From: Bacteroidota bacterium | GTDB taxonomy: Bacteria > Bacteroidota > Bacteroidia > Chitinophagales > Saprospiraceae | Length of the DNA: 10,096 nucleotides | Reading direction: 5' to 3' | Assembly (NCBI GenBank): GCA_018969455.1 | Contig: JAGWYI010000105.1 | Location: forward strand, 1 to 10,096 | Shown here: in pieces, positions 1-6,584 of the stretch | Layout: each line of letters opens with the position of its first letter | How positions within the stretch are numbered: the first letter of the stretch is position 1 | Notes under the pieces: model-generated | The model's database searches: none | What the model saw: the letters and a program-made list of their open reading frames with translations, nothing else | What the model was told of the DNA's origin: nothing | Program-made: the position numbers and the translations under genes

Positions 1-1
1 T

Positions 2-1762
2 GATCTGGAAACACTGGTTCCACCCCCCCCGCCGCCCACAGAATCAGGGCAACTGGCATTTGATTTGACCCAAAAAAGTGCTCTTTTTGCCGATGCCCCC
101 AAAAAAGAGGCCTTGTTGCCCGGCGGCGACGACCTGGAAATTGTAACGCCTTCCCCAAGCGTGACCAATCCCGACGAAGCGCCGGCTTACAAACCGCCAG
201 TTGAAATTGTGCAGGAAAACAACCCCAATCTTTCGGAACCCTATGACCCAACCCTCGAATTGTCGCATTACGAGTTTCCGCACACCCAGTTGCTGGTGGA
301 ATACCCCGATCAAACCCTCGAAATAGACCGGGAAGAACTCGAAACCAATAAAAACCTGATCATTCAGACGCTTTTTAATTTTAAAATTGAAATTGAGAAA
401 ATCCGCGCCACCATCGGTCCTACCGTGACGTTGTACGAAATTATCCCGGCCAAAGGCGTTCGAATTTCTAAAATTAAAAACCTGGAAGACGATATTGCCC
501 TGAGCCTTTCGGCCCTCGGCATCCGGATTATTGCGCCAATGCCCGGCAAAGGCACCATCGGTATTGAGGTGCCCAATAAAAAGCGCCAGATCGTGGGCAT
601 GCGCGAGGTATTGATGGACGAGCGCTTCAAACGCGCCAAAATGGATTTGCCCATTGTATTGGGCAAAACCATTCAGAATGAGGTGTTTGTGGCCGATTTG
701 ACCAAAATGCCCCACTTGCTCATCGCGGGTGCTACAGGACAGGGTAAATCGGTGGGCATCAACGTGGTGCTGATGTCGCTTTTGTATAAAAAGCACCCTT
801 CGCAGGTAAAACTGATTCTGATTGACCCCAAAAAAGTGGAACTTTTCCCCTATTCGCGGCTCGAAAATCACTTTTTGGCCTTTTTGCCCGATCAAATGGA
901 ACCGATTGTGACCGATACCACCAAAGTGGTGCACACACTCAATTCCCTCATCATAGAGATGGAAACGCGTTACGACCTGCTCAAAAAGGCCGAAGTGCGC
1001 AACATCACCGAGTACAACGACAAATTTGTAGCCCGCCGCCTGAATCCCAACAAGGGACACACTTTTCTGCCCTATATCGTGCTTATCATCGACGAGTTTG
1101 CCGACCTGATTATGACAGCGGGCAAAGAAGTAGAGCTTCCCATCGGGCGCCTGGCTCAATTGGCGCGGGCAGTGGGCATTCACCTTATTATTGCGACACA
1201 GCGGCCTTCGGTAAACATCATTACCGGCGTGATCAAAGCCAACTTCCCGGCTCGTATCGCGTTTAAAGTTGCCTCTAAGGTGGATTCACGTACCATCCTC
1301 GATGCCGGCGGCGCTGAACAACTCACCGGCCGCGGCGACATGCTGCTCTCGGTGGGCGGCGACATCATCCGGCTGCAAAGCGCCTTTGTGGATACGCCCG
1401 AGGTGGAACGCGTCATCGAGTTCATTTCCAGCCAACAGGGATTTGCCGAACCCTTCTTTTTACCCGAATTTCACCCCGATGGCGGCGACGGCGGCAGCGG
1501 CGGCGCCAAAGAGTTCCGCCTGGCCGAAATGGACGACATGCTCGAAGAAGCAGGTCGCCTGGTGGTGGAAACCCAACACGGCTCTACGAGCATGATCCAG
1601 CGCCGCATGAAGCTGGGTTACAACCGGGCAGGTCGCATCATGGACCAATTGGAAGCTTTGGGCGTGGTGGGTCCTGCAGACGGCTCCAAACCGCGCGAAG
1701 TGCTGTTTTACAGCGTGGATGAATTCAACCGCTTCCTGGAAGAACTCAAAAAACGCAGGTAA
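2..1762 (+). CDS. ftsK: FtsK/SpoIIIE-type DNA translocase, C-terminal part (5' end off the window)
   Basis: Hexameric ATP-driven DNA pump that moves chromosome ends through the division septum and, in well-studied relatives, activates XerCD at dif. The frame is open to the left edge (586 codons visible), so the membrane-spanning N-terminus is missing. A proline run (visible residues 7-12) and an acidic, Pro-rich stretch form the linker. The motor follows: Walker A GATGQGKS at 728-751 (residues 243-250), Walker B VLIIDEFADL around 1079-1108, and the family signatures IIATQRPSVNIITG and LDAGGAEQLTGRGDML. A Gly/Asp-rich spacer (about 1478-1507) leads to the C-terminal winged-helix gamma domain (residues ~515-586, with RRMKLGYNRAGRIMDQLE), which reads polar DNA motifs in FtsK. 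The TTG at 65 is not taken as the start because the reading frame and the linker continue upstream of it. aroA starts 3 bases after the stop, suggesting co-transcription. Confidence 0.96.
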   Translation, partial: DLETLVPPPPPPTESGQLAFDLTQKSALFADAPKKEALLPGGDDLEIVTPSPSVTNPDEAPAYKPPVEIVQENNPNLSEPYDPTLELSHYEFPHTQLLVEYPDQTLEIDREELETNKNLIIQTLFNFKIEIEKIRATIGPTVTLYEIIPAKGVRISKIKNLEDDIALSLSALGIRIIAPMPGKGTIGIEVPNKKRQIVGMREVLMDERFKRAKMDLPIVLGKTIQNEVFVADLTKMPHLLIAGATGQGKSVGINVVLMSLLYKKHPSQVKLILIDPKKVELFPYSRLENHFLAFLPDQMEPIVTDTTKVVHTLNSLIIEMETRYDLLKKAEVRNITEYNDKFVARRLNPNKGHTFLPYIVLIIDEFADLIMTAGKEVELPIGRLAQLARAVGIHLIIATQRPSVNIITGVIKANFPARIAFKVASKVDSRTILDAGGAEQLTGRGDMLLSVGGDIIRLQSAFVDTPEVERVIEFISSQQGFAEPFFLPEFHPDGGDGGSGGAKEFRLAEMDDMLEEAGRLVVETQHGSTSMIQRRMKLGYNRAGRIMDQLEALGVVGPADGSKPREVLFYSVDEFNRFLEELKKRR

Positions 1763-1765
1763 GTC

Positions 1766-3019
1766 ATGGCGGATCTGCTTGTTTTGCCGAAGGCGCCGCA
1801 AACCCTGCGCGGGTCGCTGCATTTGAACGGCTCCAAAAGCATCAGCAACCGGGTGCTGATGATTCATGCGCTCGCGGGCGACCATTCCGCCCCCGTCGAA
1901 CATGTTTCCATCGCCAAAGACACCCTCATTTTGCAAAAATTGTTGCAGGCAGACTCGGATTTGTACGATGCCGGCGATGCCGGCACCACATTTCGATTCA
2001 TGACGGCTTATTTGAGCCTGAAACCTGGCACCCAAATTTTGACAGGATCAGCCCGCATGCGCGAGCGCCCCGTGGGCCCGCTCGTAGCGGCCTTGAAACA
2101 ATTGGGCGCAAGTATTGAATTTGTTGAAAATGAAGGATTTCCGCCGTTAAAAATTGGCGAATTTCAATACAGTGGCCAAAAAGAGGTGCGCATGGCGGCC
2201 GATGTGAGCAGCCAGTTTTTATCGGCGCTCGGCATGATTGGCCCGCATTTGCCCGAAGGGCTGGTGCTTGTTCCGGAAGGCCGCCTGGTTTCGGGCGCCT
2301 ACCTTGAAATGACCCTGGCTCTGATGCGCGTATTCGGGGCGCAGGCCGATTGGATCAACGGCGTTTTGCACATTTCCCCGGGCAATTACACCCCCAAACC
2401 ATTTGTGGTAGAAGCCGACTGGTCGGCCGCTTCGTATTGGTATGCCTTTGCAGCGCTGGCAGAAGACGTGGATTTGGAGTTGAAAGGATTGTGGCCCCGG
2501 AGTTTGCAAGGCGACTCGGTGCTGCCGGGCATGATGGAATCTTTTGGGGTAAAAACGGAATTTACGGAGAGAGGCATTCATTTAAGCAAAAACGGGCGCG
2601 GTGTAAAACCGATTTTTGAATGGGATTTCGTGCAATGCCCCGATTTGGCCCAAACTTTCGCGGTGTTGTGCGGGGCGCTTGGGGTGCAGGGTTTGTTTGC
2701 CGGACTGGAAACCTTGGCCATCAAGGAAACTGACCGGCTGGCTGCTTTGAAACAGGAATTGGCAAAGGTGGGCGTAGGATTCAGCAAACTGCCGCCGCGT
2801 TTTTCCAGGAAACACCCGGAAAAGACCTATTATTTGATCGACGGACAGGCAAGCTGGCAGGAAACGGTTCAAATTGCCACGTACGGCGATCACCGCATGG
2901 CCATGGCCTTTGCGCCGCTCATGCTGCAAGGGCCGATCCGCATCGAAAACCCGAAAGTGGTGGAAAAATCGTACAGCCGTTTTTGGGAAGACCTGAAATT
3001 GCTTGATCTTTTGCCCTAA
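1766..3019 (+). CDS. aroA: 3-phosphoshikimate 1-carboxyvinyltransferase (EPSP synthase)
   Basis: Sixth step of the shikimate pathway: transfers enolpyruvyl from PEP to shikimate-3-phosphate in the cytoplasm, leading to chorismate. It has 417 residues, close to the usual 410-450. Visible motifs are NGSKSISNR (Lys24, Ser25 and Arg29, the substrate-binding set equivalent to Lys22/Ser23/Arg27 of E. coli), DAGDAGTTFRF (68-78), LTGSARMRERP (Arg101, equivalent to Arg124), DVSSQFLSALG, KETDRL (Asp323, the expected catalytic Asp) and YGDHRMAMAF (His376, Arg377). The PEP/glyphosate loop differs from the E. coli GNAGTAMRP: Asp replaces Asn and Phe78 stands where Pro101 would be. The ATG at 1766 directly precedes the normal first beta strand. 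It starts 3 bases after the ftsK stop and ends 11 bases before the M1 peptidase. The only SD-like sequence is a weak AGG at 1757-1759. Confidence 0.96.
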   Translation: MADLLVLPKAPQTLRGSLHLNGSKSISNRVLMIHALAGDHSAPVEHVSIAKDTLILQKLLQADSDLYDAGDAGTTFRFMTAYLSLKPGTQILTGSARMRERPVGPLVAALKQLGASIEFVENEGFPPLKIGEFQYSGQKEVRMAADVSSQFLSALGMIGPHLPEGLVLVPEGRLVSGAYLEMTLALMRVFGAQADWINGVLHISPGNYTPKPFVVEADWSAASYWYAFAALAEDVDLELKGLWPRSLQGDSVLPGMMESFGVKTEFTERGIHLSKNGRGVKPIFEWDFVQCPDLAQTFAVLCGALGVQGLFAGLETLAIKETDRLAALKQELAKVGVGFSKLPPRFSRKHPEKTYYLIDGQASWQETVQIATYGDHRMAMAFAPLMLQGPIRIENPKVVEKSYSRFWEDLKLLDLLP

Positions 3020-3030
3020 ATTCAAATTAT

Positions 3031-4668
3031 ATGCGCATTTTTATTTATTCAATCTTTTTGTTATTGTCTTTATGCCCCTGCGTTTTGGTTGCACAAAATG
3101 AAAACGGGGCGTATACCCACGACGATACCCTGCGCGGCGCCATCACCCCCGAGCGCGCCTGGTGGGATTTGTGTTTTTACCAACTTGATGTAAATGTCGA
3201 TGTAGAGAAACGCAGCCTGAGTGGCTCCAATCAAATTGATTATATTGTTTTGCAAGCCGCGCAGGTCATGCAGATTGACCTTCAAGCTCCTTTAAGCATC
3301 GACAATGTGATCCAGGATGGGAAAAATTTGACATTTAAAAAAGCGGGTCAAAACGCCTGGCTGGTATATCTTTCAAAAAAACAGGAAAAAGGGAATCGCG
3401 AAAGGGTGCAGGTGTATTACCACGGCATACCTCGAGAAGCCAAAAATGCCCCCTGGGACGGCGGTTTTTCCTGGGCTAAGGATAAAAAGGGCAATCCGTT
3501 TGTGGCGACTTCCTGTCAGGGCCTGGGCGCCAGTGTGTGGTGGCCCTGCAAAGACCACATGTACGACGAGCCCGACTCCATGTGCATTCGCGTTACGGTG
3601 CCCAAAAATTTGATGGATGTCTCCAACGGCCGCCTGCGCAAGGAAGAAACCCATCCCGATGGCTCCAAAACGTTCGAATGGTTTGTGCAGAATCCCATCA
3701 ACAACTACGGGGTGAACGTCAACATCGCCGATTACGCCCATTTTGACGATACTTTGCAGGGGGAAAAAGGCGTGCTGTCGCTGAATTATTACGTGTTGCC
3801 CGCCAACCTTGAAAAAGCCAAAAAACAGTTCCAGCAGGTAAAAATGATGCTGCGGGCCTTCGAATACTGGTTTGGACCCTATCCTTTTTACGAAGACGGC
3901 TACAAACTCGTGGAAGTGCCTTATCTCGGCATGGAGCACCAAAGTTCGGTTACCTACGGCAATCGCTATACCAACGGATACCTCGGCAGCGATCTCTCGG
4001 GGTCGGGATGGGGCCGGAAATGGGATTTTATCATTGTCCACGAGTCGGGACATGAGTGGTTTGCCAACAACATCACCTATAAAGATATTGCCGATATGTG
4101 GCTGCATGAGTCGTTCACCTGTTATTCGGAGTGTTTGTATACCGAGTTTTATTTCGGAAAAGCAGCCGGAGCAGAGTACATGACAGGACTTCGCAAATTG
4201 ATAGAGAACAAAACCCCGATGATTCCCGACTACAACGTCAACAAAGAGGGGCCCATCGATATTTATTTTAAAGGCGGCAATTTGCTGCACATGATTCGGC
4301 AGATTGTAAACGACGACGCCAAGTGGCGGGCTATTTTGCGTGGCATCAACCGCGAATTTTACCACCAGACCGTCACGACGGCCCAAATAGAGCAGTACAT
4401 CAGCAAAAATGCTGGTCGGGACTTGTCGAAAGTGTTCGATCAATACCTGCGGCATACCGAAATTCCGGAACTGGAATACAGTTTAAAACGGGGCAAACTG
4501 AAATACCGCTGGAAAAACTGCATTCCCGGTTTCGACATGCCAGTCAAAGTTTCCTTCGACAACCAGCCCATGCAGTTCATTTTTCCAGAAACCGAATGGA
4601 AAAGGGAAAAGGTAAACGGAAAACACTTGGAGGTAGATCCCAATTTTTACATCGGACAGGCCAGATAG
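3031..4668 (+). CDS. Secreted M1-family zinc aminopeptidase
   Basis: Metallo-aminopeptidase (gluzincin, peptidase family M1) expected in the periplasm or outside the cell, removing N-terminal residues from peptides. A signal peptide is clear: Met-Arg-Ile, a hydrophobic core of Leu/Ile/Phe, and likely cleavage after VAQ near residue 22. The catalytic set is complete. HESGH is at residues 337-341, and Glu360 follows after exactly 18 residues in WLHES, giving the HEXXH-X18-E zinc site. Tyr412 in YFKGGNLLHM matches the transition-state Tyr of LTA4 hydrolase-like enzymes. The substrate-amine motif reads LGMEH (299-303) where GAMEN is usual, so Glu302 is kept and Asn is replaced by His. The protein is 545 residues and stops soon after the catalytic domain, so it lacks the long helical C-terminal domain of PepN types. 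It follows aroA closely and converges with the minus-strand gene ending at 4677. The exact substrate is unknown. Confidence 0.92.
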   Translation: MRIFIYSIFLLLSLCPCVLVAQNENGAYTHDDTLRGAITPERAWWDLCFYQLDVNVDVEKRSLSGSNQIDYIVLQAAQVMQIDLQAPLSIDNVIQDGKNLTFKKAGQNAWLVYLSKKQEKGNRERVQVYYHGIPREAKNAPWDGGFSWAKDKKGNPFVATSCQGLGASVWWPCKDHMYDEPDSMCIRVTVPKNLMDVSNGRLRKEETHPDGSKTFEWFVQNPINNYGVNVNIADYAHFDDTLQGEKGVLSLNYYVLPANLEKAKKQFQQVKMMLRAFEYWFGPYPFYEDGYKLVEVPYLGMEHQSSVTYGNRYTNGYLGSDLSGSGWGRKWDFIIVHESGHEWFANNITYKDIADMWLHESFTCYSECLYTEFYFGKAAGAEYMTGLRKLIENKTPMIPDYNVNKEGPIDIYFKGGNLLHMIRQIVNDDAKWRAILRGINREFYHQTVTTAQIEQYISKNAGRDLSKVFDQYLRHTEIPELEYSLKRGKLKYRWKNCIPGFDMPVKVSFDNQPMQFIFPETEWKREKVNGKHLEVDPNFYIGQAR

Positions 4669-4676
4669 ATAGGCCA

Positions 4677-5432
4677 TCAACGGTGAAAAGAAATGGAATT
4701 TTCAGTGATTTCAATGCGGCAATTGGACGCCTGATCGCGTCTGACGGTTTCTGCGATAAATTGCACAATATCTTCCCGTTCAGACAGTAGAAAGCCAGTT
4801 TCGGCCTCCCAATGGTCTGCATCGGGCACATTGAGCCATGCCACGCAATCTCCCCCGCCAAATTCGTAATACAAATTGATGCAGCGCTCGCCCTCGGTAT
4901 AAATGACCGTGCCGCTGCGACCTTCGGAACGGTATTGCACCCGTCTGCCGAACCTGGTTTTTAGATTTTCCAAATTCTGGGCGCGCAGCTTCAGGTCTTC
5001 ATCTTCCAGCACATTTCCGGCGCCATCGCGGTACACCTTGGGGCTATCTTCACTTCCAGATTCCTGGAGCTCCGGTGTTTTTTCCAACGGAGGAATTACG
5101 CCCTCGGGCAGTTTTACAAACTCGAGGAGGTGTAAACCGCCCAAGGGATGTTCAATTTCGAGGCGAAAAAAGCCATCCGGAAAGGAAAGAGTATCCCACA
5201 ACAATTGAACGCTGCCATTGAGTCGGTCGCGCAGTGGGCCGCTTTCGATCAAGGCATTCTGGGAAAAAAGTCGGAATTGTCCGTAGCCTTTGCCGCCGTA
5301 TTGCGGGAGCCACACGACAAGTTGTTGGGCATCGGGGTAGTGCACATAGCGGGCCTCGAGCAAGCCAATTTCGCTTGCTTGTGCGCCCGTATTTTGAATG
5401 TTTTGGATAATAATTTCGCCGTTGTAATTCAT
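4677..5432 (-). CDS. Uncharacterised two-part protein, coupled to a GNAT acetyltransferase
   Basis: I do not recognise a family for this 251-residue protein. No signal peptide or membrane segment is visible, so it is probably cytoplasmic. The N-terminal part (about 1-120) alternates hydrophobic and polar residues and is rich in aromatic residues, Leu and Gly, suggesting a beta-sandwich or barrel. A charged, Pro/Glu/Ser-rich linker (about 121-165) follows. The C-terminal part (about 170-251) looks alpha/beta, with a Gly-rich turn YYEFGGGDC, a WLNVPDADHWE segment, an acidic helix (LSEREDIVQFIAETV) and a final strand. No catalytic motif stands out. The start ATG overlaps the stop of the upstream acetyltransferase gene (ATGA at 5432-5429), so the two are probably translated together. 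The frame is intact and base composition resembles the left-hand chromosome genes, which supports a real gene. Function unknown. Confidence 0.85.
   Translation of the reverse strand: MNYNGEIIIQNIQNTGAQASEIGLLEARYVHYPDAQQLVVWLPQYGGKGYGQFRLFSQNALIESGPLRDRLNGSVQLLWDTLSFPDGFFRLEIEHPLGGLHLLEFVKLPEGVIPPLEKTPELQESGSEDSPKVYRDGAGNVLEDEDLKLRAQNLENLKTRFGRRVQYRSEGRSGTVIYTEGERCINLYYEFGGGDCVAWLNVPDADHWEAETGFLLSEREDIVQFIAETVRRDQASNCRIEITENSISFHR
5429..5432 (-). other. ATGA stop/start overlap (translational coupling)
   Basis: On the minus strand the bases read ATGA: the TGA (5431-5429) ends the acetyltransferase and the ATG (5432-5430) starts the unknown protein. Such 4-base overlaps usually mean coupled translation by terminating and restarting ribosomes. 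It fixes the start of the downstream gene, which has no Shine-Dalgarno sequence of its own. Confidence 0.8.
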
Positions 5433-5857
5433 GGGGTTTCAAAAAATTTTTGCATATGATATCCGATGATGTTGTAGCCCTGGTTGATCCAGAAACGCAA
5501 TCCTGCCTGATTTTGTACGTAACAATTCAATTCTGAAGCGCGGCAGCCTTGCGCCATGCCATAGGCATAGATCCAGGCCATCATTTTTTCTCCGACGCCC
5601 TTGCCTCGGAAATCGGGGTGAATGATCACATGATCGGGTTCGATATGGGTTCCTACATAGAATTTGTGCAAAATCCACAAGCCGGATACCCCGATGAGGC
5701 GTTCGCCCGCGTAGGCGCCTACGCAGCGGTAGTTGGGGCTGTGTATGCTTTCCATGCGCTCTTGCAACACCGATGTTTCCGTGTTGGGGTTTAGCATTTG
5801 GATAAAAGGCAGGATTTGGGGCAGATTTTCGGTAGGGATAAGGGCAAAATGGTACAT
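5429..5857 (-). CDS. GNAT-family N-acetyltransferase
   Basis: Acetyl-CoA-dependent acetyltransferase of the Gcn5-related fold; the substrate cannot be told from sequence. With the start at 5857 it has 142 residues, a normal single-domain GNAT length. The acetyl-CoA pyrophosphate loop (motif A) is clear: strand HVIIHPDF followed by RGKGVGEKMM (residues 84-93), matching R/Q-x-x-G-x-G/A. The C-terminal part, NQAGLRFWINQGYNIIGYHM, is the usual motif B helix and strand, where the side chain of a conserved Tyr often assists catalysis. An in-frame ATG at 5929 would add 24 residues (start MAKYRSCRL), but that extension is polar, lies before the normal first strand (MYHFALIP) and has no support, so 5857 is preferred. 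No Shine-Dalgarno sequence is visible at either start. It is the first gene of a two-gene minus-strand unit with the unknown protein at 4677-5432. Confidence 0.88.
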   Translation of the reverse strand: MYHFALIPTENLPQILPFIQMLNPNTETSVLQERMESIHSPNYRCVGAYAGERLIGVSGLWILHKFYVGTHIEPDHVIIHPDFRGKGVGEKMMAWIYAYGMAQGCRASELNCYVQNQAGLRFWINQGYNIIGYHMQKFFETP

Positions 5858-5998
5858 GGTTAAATAACGGGTTTTACCTTCCAATGGAGAATTACAAGGA
5901 ATTAACCGGCAAGATCGATATTTTGCCAATTGGAAAACAAAAAATTATTGGTGTAAAATCTTTAAACTTGAGCACCTTGTTTTCTTTTTGAAAAAAAC
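5858..5998. other. Intergenic spacer upstream of the acetyltransferase
   Basis: About 140 mostly AT-rich bases between the acetyltransferase start and the transposase relic. The promoter of the minus-strand pair should lie here, but I could not find a convincing TAnnTTTG element in the right orientation. Runs of A (5937-5944, 5990-5997) are the only visible structure. An in-frame 5' extension of the acetyltransferase reaches 5929 and is judged non-coding. Confidence 0.5.
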
Positions 5999-6059
5999 TT
6001 AGCATGCCTGAAAAACGATAGATTTTTTATCAAAACATGGATCAAATGGCAAAACAAGC

Positions 6060-6412
6060 TTACAGGATGTTTTTGAAGTGCAGAAATATAGGATTCGAGC
6101 AAAGCACTGAAGTTCCTTTAACGCTCTGGAAATTGACCGCGATTTTTTGTCTGGTTTTCAGAAAACGAATATCCTGTTCCACTTGATTGTTGGAAACAGG
6201 ATGTCTTCAATAAAGACAAAAGCCATTCTTTCGTCCAGATCCAGCGGCGAACGCAAGCAGGCTATTTCCAAACCTAAAATGGAATTCTACGCCTGAAGAG
6301 CAGCATTTTTGGACTCCAGGGCTTCCACACACGCAAGCAAAGCCAAAACCAACTTCTATAATACTGCTACTTCGTTCAATGATTCCATGAACCGAATGTA
6401 AGAATTGAGCAT
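6060..6412 (-). pseudogene. Decayed, internally deleted IS66-family transposase
   Basis: Broken remnant read on the minus strand. The C-terminal piece (6206 down to the stop at 6060-6062, 48 codons) contains SNNQVEQDIRFLKTRQKIA followed by NFQSVKG and VLC. This matches the IS66 transposase C-terminus, which typically reads P-F-x-NNQ-A-E-R-D-I-R ... K-Q-K-I ... F-R-S-x-x-G-A-x-x-F-C. Only about 65 codons upstream, in a different frame, lies a piece resembling the N-terminal coiled coil of these transposases (MESLNEVAVL, then LLACVEALESKNAALQA). The zinc-binding and DDE catalytic regions (several hundred residues) are absent. The N-terminal piece has TAG stops at 6358-6356 and 6289-6287, both in positions where Glu (GAG) would fit, and the C-terminal frame has a TGA at 6209-6207 just before the NNQ motif. 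A further frame-shifted tail (FDKKSIVFQAC) may extend to 5999. No terminal inverted repeats or target duplications were found. The C-terminal match is the stronger part of the call. Confidence 0.7.
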
Positions 6413-6584
6413 AAATCATATTTGTATTTATTTTATAGTTAAATTTTTAATATTAAATATTATAAAAGTCATAATTCGTCTGTTTAAATATTTGAATTCT
6501 ATTTTAATTGATACCTAAAAAATGTAGAAAACTTATTGTTAACTTTGCTGGTCTTTGTCCTACATTATCTAATCTTTTCATCTC
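6413..6584 (+). other. AT-rich leader upstream of the large protease gene
   Basis: About 170 bases with no coding potential, dominated by A and T, with AT palindrome-like runs near 6447-6464. It separates the transposase relic from the protease start and must carry the protease promoter. I see no riboswitch-like or other stable structured element. Confidence 0.6.
6540..6547 (+). promoter_or_regulatory. Candidate Bacteroidota -7 element (TAACTTTG)
   Basis: TAACTTTG matches the Bacteroidota -7 consensus TAnnTTTG exactly and lies 37 bases before the protease ATG at 6585, a sensible distance for a short leader. A -33 TTG at the usual ~19-base spacing is not present; the nearest, at 6508-6510, is about 10 bases too far. 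The call therefore rests on the -7 box and its position alone. Confidence 0.45.

Noticed and set aside
65..67. TTG as the start of the FtsK-type gene
   Set aside because: The frame continues to the window edge through a Pro-rich linker, and the gene lacks its N-terminal membrane part, so the true start is off-window.
44..1183. Long minus-strand open frame (379 codons) opposite ftsK
   Set aside because: It lies wholly antisense to well-conserved FtsK motifs, its His/Phe/Gly-rich product looks like a reversed GC-biased codon pattern, and it matches no family I know.
1478..1507. Gly/Asp-rich stretch in FtsK as a possible insertion or sequencing problem
   Set aside because: The frame stays open and the motor and gamma domains on both sides are intact; it is a flexible linker at the expected place.
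3373..4455. Minus-strand open frame of 360 codons opposite the M1 peptidase
   Set aside because: It is a shadow of the peptidase gene, whose complete catalytic motifs fix the true frame.
4659..4680. Short GGCC...GGCC stem between the converging genes as a shared terminator
   Set aside because: The stem is only 4 base pairs with no T-run in either direction, too weak to call.
6171..6202. Inverted repeat ATCCTGTTCCA / TGGAAACAGGAT with a 9-base loop, as a terminator or regulatory hairpin
   Set aside because: It lies inside the conserved NNQVEQD codons of the transposase relic, has a bulge and has no T-run on either side, so it is probably chance.
6207..6419. Minus-strand 70-codon open frame as a small gene
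   Set aside because: It overlaps the IS66 relic in a different frame from the N-terminal-like piece and ends at the TGA just before the transposase NNQ motif, so it is better explained as part of a decayed transposase.
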